DNA of 64,000 bases from Thiopseudomonas denitrificans (GCF_002866065.1 NZ_LNJZ01000009.1:572813-636812); one strand, 5' to 3'; positions 44,553 through 54,955 are shown, counted from the stretch's first letter. Translations and numbers: made by a program. The notes: generated from the letters alone by a model not told the origin.

Positions 44553-46355
44553 ATGTTGCAACACCTGCGTTTACCACTGGCCCTTGGCCTGCTTCTGGGA
44601 CTGGCCGCCTGTGCCAGCACATCCGGCGATTCCATTGGTTCGCTACCCGACACTCGCAACGCGGACCTGGATAAAACCCTGACAGCAGCCGGCAAGAAAA
44701 AAGGCGATGAAGCCACCAGCCTCTATCTCGCCGCTGCCGATCTGGCATGGCAACAGGGCGACAGTCTCAAGGCGCGCTCGCTGCTGGAATCCCTGAATCT
44801 GGACCATGCCCTGCCCGCCCGGAAAATCTTCGCCAACACCCTGTCAGCCGAACTGGCACTGGCCCGCAAACAGCCCGAAATGGCCCTGCAGCTTTTGCAG
44901 GATCCGGCTTTCGACCGTCTTGCCGAACTGCCCGTCGCCCAGCAGGTGCGCAGCCAGGAAGCTCGCGCCCGCGCCCTGGAAGAGAGCGGACAGCTGCTAC
45001 CTGCAGTCCGTGAGCGCATCTACATGGCCGGCCTGCTCGACCAGCAGGCGGCCGGCAACAACCTGGAAAGCACCTGGAGCCTGGTCAGTCGCCTGCAGAT
45101 GCCGGTCGATAGCCGCGCCAACGAAACCGAACTGCGCGGCTGGCTGGCCCTGTCGCGCATGGTCCGCGGCAACGGCTCGCTGGTCGAAAAACAACTCAAA
45201 CTGCGCGAGTGGATCGCCGCCAACAGCCTACATCCAGCTGCCCGGCAACTGCCCGCTGAACTGGACAAGTTGCTCGCCCTGCAACCACAACCATTGCAAC
45301 GTGTCGCCCTGCTGCTACCAAGCCATGACCGCAACCAGAAAGTGGTCAACGCCCTGCGCAACGGCTTCCTCGCCCGTTACTACGAAGCCAGGGAATCCGG
45401 CCAGACAGTCCCCGAACTGCTCTTTTATGACAGCAACCAGACAGGCAGCCCAGAGGAGCTGTATCGCCAGTTGCAACAGGATCAGGTCGACCTGCTGATC
45501 GGCCCATGGGAAAAAGAACTGGTCACACGGCTTGCCGAACAGGCATCCCTGCCCGTTGCCACTCTGGCCCTGAACTATGCTGACAACCATACCTCACAGG
45601 CCACCAGCAACCTCTACCAGTTTGGCCTGTCGGCTGAGGATGAAGCCCGCATGGCTGCCGAACGGGCCTGGGCTGACGGCATGCGCAACGCCGTTGTGCT
45701 CGTCCAGGCCGGCGACTGGGGTCGCCGCGTACAGGCAGCCTTTGCCGGTCACTGGCAACAGCTGGGCGGCACGCTTGTGGATAGCGTCTACCTGGGCCAG
45801 CCGGTTGAGCTGGCCCAGCAACTGGGCAGCCTGTTGCGCTTGCGCGACAGCGAAGAGCGCAGCAAGAAACTGGCCGACACCCTGCAAACCCGCATCCATA
45901 GTCAACCCGGCCGCCGCCGTGACGTCGATTTCGTCTTCCTCGCCGCACCATCCCAACTGGCCCGGCAGGTGCGCCCGACGCTGATTTTCCAGTACGCCGG
46001 CGACCTTCCCGTCTATGCCACTTCCGCGATCAACCCCGGCAGCCAGGATTCCGCCCTGCTGCACGACCTTGACGGCATCACCTTCACCGAAGTGCCCTGG
46101 CTGCTGAATACCAGTGATCCGCTAAAAGACGGCATCATCAATCGCTGGCCCGAAGCTGCCAGCCTGATGGGGCGTTTTTACGCAATGGGAGCTGACACCT
46201 ACCAGCTTGCGGTCCAGCTGCAGCTGTTGCAAGCCCTGCCCAACACCAGCACCGAAGGTTTGACCGGCCAGATGCAACTTGGCAAGCAGAACAGGGTCGA
46301 ACGACACACGGGCTGGGCACAGTTTGTCGACGGCAAGCTGGAGCCGCTACCCTGA
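44553..46355 (+). CDS. lpoA: LpoA, lipoprotein activator of PBP1A
   Basis: Outer-membrane lipoprotein that activates the class A penicillin-binding protein PBP1A. The 600-residue product has a signal peptide with lipobox LAAC (Cys about 20), an N-terminal TPR-like helical domain (about 40-240) and a C-terminal periplasmic-binding-protein-like domain from about QRVALLLPSHDRNQKV, with the LIGPWEKELVTRLAEQ stretch. The ATG at 44553 is chosen; a TTG seven codons upstream is less likely. It is divergent from rsmI and followed by yraN, the usual order. Confidence 0.93.
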   Translation: MLQHLRLPLALGLLLGLAACASTSGDSIGSLPDTRNADLDKTLTAAGKKKGDEATSLYLAAADLAWQQGDSLKARSLLESLNLDHALPARKIFANTLSAELALARKQPEMALQLLQDPAFDRLAELPVAQQVRSQEARARALEESGQLLPAVRERIYMAGLLDQQAAGNNLESTWSLVSRLQMPVDSRANETELRGWLALSRMVRGNGSLVEKQLKLREWIAANSLHPAARQLPAELDKLLALQPQPLQRVALLLPSHDRNQKVVNALRNGFLARYYEARESGQTVPELLFYDSNQTGSPEELYRQLQQDQVDLLIGPWEKELVTRLAEQASLPVATLALNYADNHTSQATSNLYQFGLSAEDEARMAAERAWADGMRNAVVLVQAGDWGRRVQAAFAGHWQQLGGTLVDSVYLGQPVELAQQLGSLLRLRDSEERSKKLADTLQTRIHSQPGRRRDVDFVFLAAPSQLARQVRPTLIFQYAGDLPVYATSAINPGSQDSALLHDLDGITFTEVPWLLNTSDPLKDGIINRWPEAASLMGRFYAMGADTYQLAVQLQLLQALPNTSTEGLTGQMQLGKQNRVERHTGWAQFVDGKLEPLP

Positions 46356-46711
46356 CACGCCAGCAGGGCAGGCTTGCCGAACAGCAAGCCCTTGACCATC
46401 TTTTCCAGCATGGCCTGCAGCTGGTTGAGCGCAACTGGCACTGCCGTTATGGCGAACTGGACCTGATCATGCTTGACCGGGCCACACTGGTTTTTGTCGA
46501 GGTACGCTACCGCAGTTCGATGCATTATGGCGGAGCACTGGAAAGCATTACCCCGGCCAAACAGGAAAAAATCATGCTGGCGGCACAAAGCTTCCTGCAT
46601 CAGCATCCACAGTGGCAAAATAACGCCTGCCGCTTTGACGTGGTTGCCTTACATGGCAATTGCCCCAATACCCGGGGTTTCCAGTGGCTCAGGCATGCAT
46701 TCATGCTCTGA
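46352..46711 (+). CDS. yraN: YraN family endonuclease-like protein
   Basis: A 119-residue UPF0102/YraN protein with a restriction-endonuclease-like fold: RNWHCRYGELDLIMLD and LVFVEVRYRSS are the conserved core (E, D, E-x-V). The first ATG (46469) would remove RYGELDLI, part of that core, and no ATG, GTG or TTG exists in frame upstream. A CTG at 46352 lies 8 nt after a GGAG and overlaps the lpoA stop as CTGA, so I infer a CTG start. Function of the family is uncertain (nuclease-like). Normal family length results. Confidence 0.82.
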   Translation: MTRQQGRLAEQQALDHLFQHGLQLVERNWHCRYGELDLIMLDRATLVFVEVRYRSSMHYGGALESITPAKQEKIMLAAQSFLHQHPQWQNNACRFDVVALHGNCPNTRGFQWLRHAFML

Positions 46712-46733
46712 GCGCGGACCCCGACACAGTTAA

Positions 46734-47854
<1,121 letters not shown>

Positions 47855-47868
47855 TCCCGCCCTGATAC

Positions 47869-47906
47869 AAAAAAGCCTCTTGCAGATGTATGCAAGAGGC
47901 TTTTTT
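47869..47906. terminator. Bidirectional terminator between dolP and sspB
   Basis: A6, a 10-bp stem (47875-47884 with 47891-47900), a 6-nt loop, then T6. It lies between convergent genes and can serve both. Confidence 0.92.
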
Positions 47907-47919
47907 ATTGTCTGAAAGA

Positions 47920-48321
47920 TCATTTCACGACGCGCAGACTCGGCCGTCCGCCCGGCTTTGGCGGAGGTGGCTGTTCATCCGTTTCTTCTTGCACCTCAAC
48001 ACCTTCCTCGGGCAGCTCGATTTCAAAAGACATGCCCTGCCCGTTTTCCTGGGCATAGATGGCCAGCACGGCATAGACAGGTATCACCAGCTGGTGCGGC
48101 ACACCGGAAAACCGCGCCTCGAAGCTGACCACCTGGTTGTTCATCACGAAGTGCCGGACAGCCGAAGGCGACAGGTTCAGGATCAGCTGGCCGTGCTCGG
48201 CAAACCCTTCAGGGGCAATCACGCCCGGTGCCTCCGCGGCAACCAGCAGGTAAGGTGTGCACTCGTTATCGACAATCCACTCATAAAGAGCACGGATCAG
48301 ATAAGGCTTGCTCGGGGTCAT
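47920..48321 (-). CDS. sspB: SspB, ClpXP specificity adaptor
   Basis: Binds ssrA-tagged proteins and delivers them to ClpXP. The 133-residue protein has the substrate-binding domain (SKPYLIRALYEWIVDNECTPYLLV, GHGQLILNLSP-like and FSGVPHQLVIPVYAVLAIYAQENGQGM), a flexible acidic/proline linker and the C-terminal ClpX-binding tail GGRPSLRVVK. The ATG at 48321 has a GGCGGA site; a TTG five codons upstream is possible. It is 15 nt downstream of sspA. Confidence 0.94.
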   Translation of the reverse strand: MTPSKPYLIRALYEWIVDNECTPYLLVAAEAPGVIAPEGFAEHGQLILNLSPSAVRHFVMNNQVVSFEARFSGVPHQLVIPVYAVLAIYAQENGQGMSFEIELPEEGVEVQEETDEQPPPPKPGGRPSLRVVK

Positions 48322-48336
48322 CAGGTAGTCCGCCAA

Positions 48337-48957
48337 TCAGGTACGCATCAACCGCTCCGCCTCGCTCAGGCTGGCCTGAAATGCCGGGCGGACAAAGTTG
48401 CGGCTCATATAGTCAAGCAGGGGCTGCGCGGCCCGTGGCAAGTCAATACCCAGTTCGGGCAGGCGCCACAGCAACGGCAACAGGCAGCAGTCAACCAGGG
48501 TCAACTCCTCGCTCATGAAGTAGGGCATGCTGGCAAAAACGGGGGCTACACCAATCAGGCTCTCGCGCAACTCCTTGCGAGCCTTGGTACGGGCTGCCTC
48601 CTTGGCCTTCTTGTCCAGAATCAGGTCGGCTAGGCTGCACCAGTCTTTCTGTACACGATAGGCAAGCATGCGGGTGTTGGCTCGCGCCACCGGATAGGCC
48701 GGCAGCAAGGGCGGATGCGGATAACGCTCATCCAGATACTCCAGAATGATCATGGAGTCGTAAAGGGACAGGTCGCGGTCAACCAGGGTTGGCACCGTCC
48801 CGTAAGGATTCACTTCGGCGAGGTATTCAGGATATTCCCCTTCGGCGACGTCAATCAGGTCGGCTACAACATCCTTTTCAGCCAGCACAAGACGTACACG
48901 GTGGGAATATTGACATAGGGGATCGGAATAGCAACCCAGTCTGTTGGGTACAGCCAT
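48337..48957 (-). CDS. sspA: SspA, stringent starvation protein A
   Basis: RNA-polymerase-associated protein with a glutathione-transferase fold but no GST activity; affects transcription in stationary phase and virulence genes. The 206-residue product has [47 protein letters not shown] (with the conserved PHP surface) and [21 protein letters not shown]. First gene of sspA-sspB, downstream of petABC. Confidence 0.95.
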   Translation of the reverse strand: MAVPNRLGCYSDPLCQYSHRVRLVLAEKDVVADLIDVAEGEYPEYLAEVNPYGTVPTLVDRDLSLYDSMIILEYLDERYPHPPLLPAYPVARANTRMLAYRVQKDWCSLADLILDKKAKEAARTKARKELRESLIGVAPVFASMPYFMSEELTLVDCCLLPLLWRLPELGIDLPRAAQPLLDYMSRNFVRPAFQASLSEAERLMRT

Positions 48958-49063
48958 GGCTTACCTCCTGTAAGTTGAAGCACTCCTGCATGCAACCCGA
49001 TCAGGTTGTACAGCTCCGGCTCATTGCCAAATCTGCTGCGGCATAGAGTGCAGAAAACGCACG

Positions 49064-49093
49064 CGCCCCGGGGCGCGTGCGTTGCTTGGCAGA
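49064..49093 (-). terminator. Terminator after petC
   Basis: A perfect 28-nt GC-rich palindrome (49066-49079 with 49080-49093) followed in the minus direction by a short U tract. It lies 15 nt past the petC stop, between petABC and sspAB. Confidence 0.8.
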
Positions 49094-49107
49094 ATCAGGC
49101 GGCAATC

Positions 49108-49887
49108 TTACTTGACGTCTTTCCAGTACTCGCGCTTGAGCAGGTAGGCAAAGACGAAGAACACCACCAGGAACAGCAGTACATAGGTACCGATGCGCTG
49201 GCTCTTGAGCTTGACCGGGTTGGCCGAGTACTCAAGGAAGGTCACCAGATTCTTGATTGTTTCATCGAACTCCTGCTCGCTCATGCTGCCGGTACCTTTT
49301 TGTACCACCAGCTGGTCACAGGATTCCTCGGTGATCGGTGCACCGGTCAGCGGGTCGAAAACCTTTTTGCCGTTCTCAACCATGGGGACCTGCTTGCAGT
49401 CGATCACCTGGTTGCCCTGCAGGGCAACCAGCACGTTGGGCATGCCGACGTTGTCGAACACCTTGTTGTTGGCACCCAACGGACGCGAAGGGTCAGCATA
49501 GAAGGTGCGCAGATAGGTGTACAGCCAGTCGGCACCACGAACGCGGGCCACCAGGGTCAGGTCGGGCGGAACCACACCAAACCACTTTTTGGCCTGCTCG
49601 TCGGTCATCGGCGTACGCATGTGGTCACCAATCTTGGCGTCGGTGAACACGATGTTGGCCATCATGGCCTCTTCGCTGATGCCCAGGTCGGTGGCCACCC
49701 GCTCGTAACGCTGAAACTTCATGCCATGACAGCCGAGGCAGTAGTTGGCGAAGGTTTTCAGTCCATCCTGCATGGCGGCCTTGTCAGTCAGGTCGATGTT
49801 GACCTTGTCCAGCGGGTAGCTCCCGCCGGCTGCAAAACCGAACACCGGCAGTGCAGACACCAGTAATGTAGCAATAATCTTTTTCAT
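49108..49887 (-). CDS. petC: Cytochrome c1 subunit of the bc1 complex
   Basis: Membrane-anchored c-type cytochrome passing electrons from the Rieske centre to soluble cytochrome c. The 259-residue precursor has a signal peptide (MKKIIATLLVSALPVFGFAA), the haem motif CLGCH (Cys50, Cys53, His54), a downstream Met ligand region (GTGSMSEQEF and earlier PDLTLVARVRG), and a C-terminal membrane anchor (about 234-252) ending YWKDVK. The start at 49887 shares one base with the petB stop (TAATG). Confidence 0.95.
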   Translation of the reverse strand: MKKIIATLLVSALPVFGFAAGGSYPLDKVNIDLTDKAAMQDGLKTFANYCLGCHGMKFQRYERVATDLGISEEAMMANIVFTDAKIGDHMRTPMTDEQAKKWFGVVPPDLTLVARVRGADWLYTYLRTFYADPSRPLGANNKVFDNVGMPNVLVALQGNQVIDCKQVPMVENGKKVFDPLTGAPITEESCDQLVVQKGTGSMSEQEFDETIKNLVTFLEYSANPVKLKSQRIGTYVLLFLVVFFVFAYLLKREYWKDVK

Positions 49888-51098
49888 TAGCCTGTCACCC
49901 TTTCTGGAACCGGTTTGGTTTTCTCCATTCTGGTGTAGAAAGGCATCAGAATGAAGTACGCGAAGTAGAGAACCGTACATACGCGTGACAACAGAGTGAA
50001 CTCGGGAGTAGGTGGCAGCACACCCATCACGCCCAGGATGACGAACGAGATGCAGAAGATCCACAGCCACAGTTTGCTCAGCCAGCCCTTGTAGCGCATG
50101 GAGCGTACCGGGCTGCGGTCAAGCCATGGCAGGACGAACAGCAGGGCAATGGATGCACCCATCGCGATCACGCCCATCAGCTTGTCCGGAACGGCACGCA
50201 GGATGGCGTAGAACGGGGTGAAGTACCAAACAGGGGCGATATGCTCCGGAGTCTTCAGGCCGTTGGCCTGCTCGAAGTTGGGCTTCTCGAGGAAGTAGCC
50301 GCCAAACTCGGGCATGAAGAACACCACGAAACAGAACACGAACAGGAACACCACCACGCCGACAATGTCCTTGACGGTGTAGTACGGGTGGAAGGGAATG
50401 CCGTCCAGAGGTACGCCGTTCTCGTCCTTCAGCTTCTTGATGTCGACGCCGTCAGGGTTGTTGGAACCCACTTCGTGCAGGGCCAGGATGTGCAGCACAA
50501 CCAGCGCCAGCAGAACGATCGGCACGGCAATCACGTGCAGGGCGAAGAAGCGGTTCAGGGTAATGCCGGAAATCAGGTAGTCACCACGGATCCACTCGGT
50601 CAGGTCGGCACCGATCACCGGGATGGCACCAAACAGGGAGATGATCACCTGGGCACCCCAGTAGGACATCTGGCCCCATGGCAGCAGGTAGCCCATGAAG
50701 GCTTCGGCCATCAGCGCCAGGTAGATCAGCATGCCGAAGATCCACACCAGCTCGCGTGGCTTCTGGTACGAACCGTACAGCAGGCCGCGGAACATGTGCA
50801 GATAGACCACGACAAAGAACGCGGACGCGCCGGTGGAGTGCAGATAGCGCAGGATCCAGCCGTATTCCACATCACGCATGATGTATTCAACGGAGGCGAA
50901 CGCGCCTTCGGCGGAAGGCTCATAGCTCATGGTCAGCCAGATGCCGGTCAGGATCTGGTTGACCAGAACCAGCAGGGCCAGGGAGCCGAAGAAATAGTAG
51001 AAGTTGAAATTCTTTGGTGCGTAGTACTTGGACAGATGGTCTTCCCACATCTTGGTGGCAGGAAAGCGGGCATCTACCCATTCCATGAACTTGCTCAT
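49887..51098 (-). CDS. petB: Cytochrome b of the bc1 complex
   Basis: Di-haem membrane subunit forming the quinol-oxidation and quinone-reduction sites. The 403-residue protein has eight membrane segments, the haem-ligand His pairs in helices B and D (LHSTGASAFFVVVYLHMFR and FALHVIAVPIVLLALVVLHILAL), and the Qo motif PVWY (HIAPVWYFTPFY), the form usual in beta- and gammaproteobacteria. It overlaps petA and petC by one base each. Confidence 0.97.
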   Translation of the reverse strand: MSKFMEWVDARFPATKMWEDHLSKYYAPKNFNFYYFFGSLALLVLVNQILTGIWLTMSYEPSAEGAFASVEYIMRDVEYGWILRYLHSTGASAFFVVVYLHMFRGLLYGSYQKPRELVWIFGMLIYLALMAEAFMGYLLPWGQMSYWGAQVIISLFGAIPVIGADLTEWIRGDYLISGITLNRFFALHVIAVPIVLLALVVLHILALHEVGSNNPDGVDIKKLKDENGVPLDGIPFHPYYTVKDIVGVVVFLFVFCFVVFFMPEFGGYFLEKPNFEQANGLKTPEHIAPVWYFTPFYAILRAVPDKLMGVIAMGASIALLFVLPWLDRSPVRSMRYKGWLSKLWLWIFCISFVILGVMGVLPPTPEFTLLSRVCTVLYFAYFILMPFYTRMEKTKPVPERVTG

Positions 51099-51691
51099 CA
51101 GGCAGTCTCCTCATCCACACCGATAATGACCACATCGTCCGTCTCGTAGGAGTGCGGAGGAATCGGCAGGTTCAAGGGTGCTGGCTGCGCCTTGTAGACG
51201 CGACCGGCCAGATCGTAACGGGAGCCATGACAGGCACAGAAATAGCCACCCAGCCAGTCCGGCCCCAGGTCGGCAGGTGCCACTTCCGGACGGAAGGTCG
51301 GCGCACAACCCAGGTGGGTGCAAATGCCCAGTACAATCAGCAGCTCGGAGCGGATCGCCCGATTTTTCGGGTCGACATATTCGGGTTGCTCGGATTCTTT
51401 CGACTCCGGGTCCGCCAGCGCCGGCTCAAGCTTTTCCAGCCCGGCCATGATTTCTGCTGTGCGACGAACCACAAATACCGGCTGCCCCCGCCACTCAGCG
51501 ACAATTTGCTGACCAGCCTCAACCTTGGCGATGTTGATTCGCACCGGTGCACCCGCCGCTTTCGCCCTGGCGCTGGGCTGCCATGATCCCAGAAACGGGA
51601 TGGCTGCCCCGACGGTTCCTGCTGCGCCCACTACAGAAGTAGCAGCAACAAGGAAGCGACGTCGGCCCGCATTCACGCCGTCATTGCTCAT
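51098..51691 (-). CDS. petA: Rieske iron-sulfur subunit of the bc1 complex
   Basis: [2Fe-2S] protein that takes the first electron from quinol. The 197-residue product has a Tat-type N-terminal anchor (GRRRFLVAATSVVGAAGTVGAAIPF), and the cluster motifs CTHLGCAP and CACHGSRYD. The ATG at 51691 has a GGGAG site about 9 nt upstream; an in-frame ATG five codons earlier is also possible. First gene of petABC. Confidence 0.96.
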   Translation of the reverse strand: MSNDGVNAGRRRFLVAATSVVGAAGTVGAAIPFLGSWQPSARAKAAGAPVRINIAKVEAGQQIVAEWRGQPVFVVRRTAEIMAGLEKLEPALADPESKESEQPEYVDPKNRAIRSELLIVLGICTHLGCAPTFRPEVAPADLGPDWLGGYFCACHGSRYDLAGRVYKAQPAPLNLPIPPHSYETDDVVIIGVDEETA

Positions 51692-51801
51692 TAAGTTGTC
51701 TCCCATCAGCTTATCTGGCTTGTTATCAAGCCTATAGTCAGAAAAAACCGAATGTCTTTTCAATCCAGCGAATACTAAAGAAAAGCCATGCAATTGACAA
51801 G

Positions 51802-51807
51802 ATTATA
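51802..51807 (-). promoter_or_regulatory. Possible -10 element of petABC
   Basis: A perfect minus-strand TATAAT about 110 nt before petA, in an AT-richer stretch. No good -35 is seen at 16-18 nt, so the call rests on the -10 and position. Confidence 0.45.
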
Positions 51808-51887
51808 CACCTCGCCAAGCTCCGGTTTCGCCTTTAATGTCGTCATCGCTTAAGCCAGATCAAATCTTCCGGCACGCAGGCTTGACA

Positions 51888-51924
51888 ACAAAAAACGCCC
51901 GTCCAGATGCGGAGCGGGCGTTCT
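51888..51924 (-). terminator. Terminator after rpsI
   Basis: CGCCCG/CGGGCG stem with flanking A/T pairs (51891-51901 with about 51914-51924) and a U6 tract in the minus direction, 20 nt past the rpsI stop. Confidence 0.85.
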
Positions 51925-51943
51925 TGTACTGCAGAAAAGCGGC

Positions 51944-52336
51944 TTAACGCTTGGAGAACTGTGGACGTTTGCGCGCCTTGCGCAGACCCACTTTCTTGCG
52001 TTCCACTTCACGCGCATCACGGGTTACAAAACCGGCTTTGCGCAGTTCGCCACGCAGGGTTTCATCATACTCGATCAGCGCACGGGTGATACCGTGACGA
52101 ATTGCCCCGGCCTGGCCAGTCATACCACCACCGGCGACGGTAACAAAGACGTCGAACTTTTCCAGGCTATCGGTCAGCTCAAGCGGCTGACGAACCATCA
52201 TGCGTGCGGTTTCGCGACCGAAGAAGTCTTCAAGGCTGCGGCTGTTAATGGAAATGCTGCCAGTGCCCGGACGCAGGAATACGCGAGCGGTTGCAGTCTT
52301 GCGACGGCCTGTGCCGTAGTTTTGATTTGCGGACAT
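51944..52336 (-). CDS. rpsI: Ribosomal protein uS9
   Basis: Small-subunit protein whose C-terminal Arg contacts P-site tRNA. The 130-residue protein has [38 protein letters not shown] and the C-terminal [17 protein letters not shown]. It follows rplM by 15 nt, the conserved rplM-rpsI operon. Confidence 0.98.
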   Translation of the reverse strand: MSANQNYGTGRRKTATARVFLRPGTGSISINSRSLEDFFGRETARMMVRQPLELTDSLEKFDVFVTVAGGGMTGQAGAIRHGITRALIEYDETLRGELRKAGFVTRDAREVERKKVGLRKARKRPQFSKR

Positions 52337-52351
52337 GATCTGATATTCCCG

Positions 52352-52780
52352 TTAAATCTTCAGTTCTTGAGGCTGCTGGGCAGCATGCGGATGCGCGGTA
52401 CCGGCATAGACTTTCAGCTTGCGGTACATGTCGCGACCCAGCGGACCCTTGGGCAGCATGCCCTTTACGGCACCTTCGATCACACGCTCAGGGGCGCGGG
52501 CGATCAGCTTCTCGAAGCTGATTTCCTTGATGCCACCCGGAAAGCCGGTGTGAGAATAGTAGATCTTGTCGCTGGTCTTCTTGCCGGTAACGTGCACCTT
52601 CTCGGCATTGATGATGACGATGTAATCGCCGGTATCAACGTGCGGGGTGTACTCGGGCTTGTGCTTGCCGCGCAGGCGACGTGCCACTTCAGTTGCCAAA
52701 CGACCCAAGGTCTGGCCTTCTGCGTCGATCACGTACCAGTCGCGCTTGACTGTTTCTGGTTTTGCACTAAAAGTTTTCAT
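52352..52780 (-). CDS. rplM: Ribosomal protein uL13
   Basis: Early-assembly large-subunit protein. The 142-residue protein has [28 protein letters not shown]-type sequence (here [16 protein letters not shown]), [10 protein letters not shown] and [24 protein letters not shown]. In E. coli L13 represses its own mRNA through the leader; a structured leader is present here too (52901-52971). Confidence 0.98.
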   Translation of the reverse strand: MKTFSAKPETVKRDWYVIDAEGQTLGRLATEVARRLRGKHKPEYTPHVDTGDYIVIINAEKVHVTGKKTSDKIYYSHTGFPGGIKEISFEKLIARAPERVIEGAVKGMLPKGPLGRDMYRKLKVYAGTAHPHAAQQPQELKI

Positions 52781-52900
52781 TTGTTATGGCCTCGGGACCG
52801 CCTTTTTGTTGAGCGGTAACTCCTGATGAATAATCTGATTCTTGGCTTACAGAAATCTTGGCGCACTACTTTCGTGGGGGCTCGGGTCTCGCGCAACCTC

Positions 52901-52971
52901 GACTCTGTGCGGCGGACTTGGCATCTCTCCGCCTGTCCTTCCCTCCGGCAGGCTAACCGGAAAAAAGAGTC
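52901..52971 (-). promoter_or_regulatory. Structured 5' leader of rplM-rpsI
   Basis: In the minus direction GACTCT (52966-52971) closes with AGAGTC (52901-52906); inside are a CCGG/CCGG hairpin (52945-52960) and a perfect 6-bp GGCGGA/TCCGCC hairpin (52911-52933). This is a three-way-junction-like fold starting at the predicted transcription start and about 120 nt before the rplM start. Possible site for autogenous control by L13; that is inference. Confidence 0.55.
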
Positions 52972-52976
52972 GGACA

Positions 52977-53004
52977 ATTATGCCCACCTGTAAAAAAATT
53001 GCAA
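52977..53004 (-). promoter_or_regulatory. Promoter of rplM-rpsI
   Basis: Minus-strand TTGCAA (52999-53004) and CATAAT (52977-52982) with a 16-nt spacer. The start would be near 52970, at the head of the folded leader. The remainder of the 354-nt gap up to dauA holds no gene I can support. Confidence 0.65.
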
Positions 53005-53134
53005 CCTTGAATCACTGGCACTCCTTACAGGCTTTGCCATGGCAGCTTGCCGGCGGTTAATATGTGCGACTGCAGGCCAGAGTCATCCAGGTTTCTGTCC
53101 AGCTGTGGCCTGCGTGTCCACCCTGGAGCATGAC

Positions 53135-54955
53135 ATGTACTTTCCACCCCTGTTTTCGGCGCTCCGGCAAAGTTTTGCCGCCGGCTACAATATGTCCGCA
53201 TTGCGTGGCGACATCAGTGCCGGCATCACCATCGGCATCATTGCCATCCCTTTGGCCATGGCCCTGGCCATCGCGGTTGGTGCAGCACCGCAGCATGGCC
53301 TGTACACCACCCTGGTAGCAGGCTCGCTGATTGCCCTGACCGGCGGCTCCCGCTTCAACGTGTCCGGCCCGACGGCAGCTTTTGTGGTCATCCTGCTGCC
53401 CATTACGCAGAATTTTGGTCTGGGCGGGCTTCTATTATGTACCCTGATGGCCGGAGTCATTCTGATTGCCATGGGTATTTTGCGTGCCGGCGCACTGTTG
53501 CAGTACATTCCCTATCCGGTTGTTCTGGGCTTTACCGCCGGTATCGGCGTGGTGATTGCCACCCTGCAGATCCCTGATGTGCTGGGACTGGGCGAGTTGG
53601 CCACTGCCAACAACTACGTCGAACGCATCCAGGGCATTGTCGCCGGCCTGCCCGGCATTCGTCCGGGCGACACTCTGGTCGGAGCCCTGACCCTGGGCAC
53701 CCTGATCATCTGGCCGCGGTTTTTCCCAAAAATCCCCGGCCACCTAGTCGCGCTGATCCTGGGCTCCCTGGCCGGCTTTGTGCTGCTTCGTACCGGGGTC
53801 GATGTCGCCGTGCTTGGAGACCGTTTCAGCTATCAGGTGGATGGAGTCAGCCATCCCGGCATCCCGCCCTTTCTGCCGGACTTTGTCCTGCCCTGGAACC
53901 TGCCCGGCCCCGACGGCCAGCCGCTGGTGCTGAGCTTTGAGCTGTTTCGCCAGCTGCTGGCGCCGGCTTTCGCCATTGCCATGCTTGGTGCCATCGAGTC
54001 ACTGCTGTGCGCGGTGATTGCCGACGGCATGGCCGGCACGCGCCACGACCCCAATGGCGAGCTGCTGGGCCAGGGCCTGGGCAATCTGGTCGCCCCCCTG
54101 TTTGGCGGCATCACCGCCACGGCTGCGATTGCCCGTAGTGCCGCAAACGTGCGTGCCGGTGCATTTTCCCCCATTGCCGCGATCATCCATGCCGGCGTAG
54201 TGCTGCTGGCCATTCTGGTGCTGGCCCCGATCTTCAGTCACCTGCCGATGGCCGCGCTGGCTGCCATGCTGCTAGTTGTCGCCTGGAACATGAGCGAGCC
54301 CAAGCATGTCTGGCACACTCTGCGCATCGCACCGCGCAACGATGTGCTGGTACTGCTGACCTGCCTGATCCTTACCGTGCTGTTCGACATGGTGCTGGCC
54401 GTGGGCGTCGGCCTGCTGCTCGCCGCCGGCCTGTTCATCAAGAGCATGAGCGACTGGACCGATACCGCCAGCATCGACCGCAAGCAGTTCAGCGAATTGC
54501 AGGACCTGCCGGACTCGGTCGCCCTGTACGCGATCAGCGGCCCGTTGTTCTTTGCCGCCGCCGAAAAGGCCCTGAGCACCCTGCGTCGCTTCACGCCCGG
54601 CCTGCAACTGGTCATCATCGACATGCGGGCTGTTCCGATGCTTGACATGACCGCACTGGCTGCACTGGTCAGCGTTGTCGGGGATTACCACAAACAGGGT
54701 ATCGGCATCATCTTCATGGGTGCGTCCCCCAGGGTGCGACGCAAAATGCGCCGCGTCGGAATACACGTGGAAAAAAACATGCTGGCCAACGTACAAAGCC
54801 CGGGCCAGGCCCGCGAGCGCGCACTGGGCTGGCTCCGCGCCAGAGGCGTGTTCCCCGTAACAGAACAGGGGGAGCAGCTGCCACCCGGCGAAACCGGGGC
54901 TACGGAACACACCCCACCCCAATCACAGGACGAACAGGAATCGCAGCAGCAATGA
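53135..54955 (+). CDS. dauA: SulP-family transporter, DauA-like
   Basis: SLC26/SulP transporter very like E. coli DauA (YchM), a succinate/C4-dicarboxylate transporter. The 606-residue protein has the motifs GDISAGITIGIIAIPLAMALAI, SGPTAAFVVIL, GAIESLLCAVIADGMAGTRH, NSELVGQG-like (NGELLGQGLGN) and GGITATAAIARSAANVRAGA, then a C-terminal STAS domain (about 455-560). The Ser/Gln/Glu-rich tail beyond it is an extension. The ATG at 53135 has a GGAG site; 32 in-frame codons upstream are not protein-like. It overlaps thiD by 4 nt. Sulfate transport is a less likely alternative. Confidence 0.88.
   Translation: MYFPPLFSALRQSFAAGYNMSALRGDISAGITIGIIAIPLAMALAIAVGAAPQHGLYTTLVAGSLIALTGGSRFNVSGPTAAFVVILLPITQNFGLGGLLLCTLMAGVILIAMGILRAGALLQYIPYPVVLGFTAGIGVVIATLQIPDVLGLGELATANNYVERIQGIVAGLPGIRPGDTLVGALTLGTLIIWPRFFPKIPGHLVALILGSLAGFVLLRTGVDVAVLGDRFSYQVDGVSHPGIPPFLPDFVLPWNLPGPDGQPLVLSFELFRQLLAPAFAIAMLGAIESLLCAVIADGMAGTRHDPNGELLGQGLGNLVAPLFGGITATAAIARSAANVRAGAFSPIAAIIHAGVVLLAILVLAPIFSHLPMAALAAMLLVVAWNMSEPKHVWHTLRIAPRNDVLVLLTCLILTVLFDMVLAVGVGLLLAAGLFIKSMSDWTDTASIDRKQFSELQDLPDSVALYAISGPLFFAAAEKALSTLRRFTPGLQLVIIDMRAVPMLDMTALAALVSVVGDYHKQGIGIIFMGASPRVRRKMRRVGIHVEKNMLANVQSPGQARERALGWLRARGVFPVTEQGEQLPPGETGATEHTPPQSQDEQESQQQ

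Noticed and set aside
50216-50260. Cytochrome b has PVWY instead of PEWY at the Qo site
   Set aside because: PVWY is the usual form in beta- and gammaproteobacteria, so it is not an anomaly.
53135-54955. Sulfate permease
   Set aside because: The sequence follows DauA over its whole membrane domain; sulfate genes are absent nearby, so dicarboxylate transport is the better reading.
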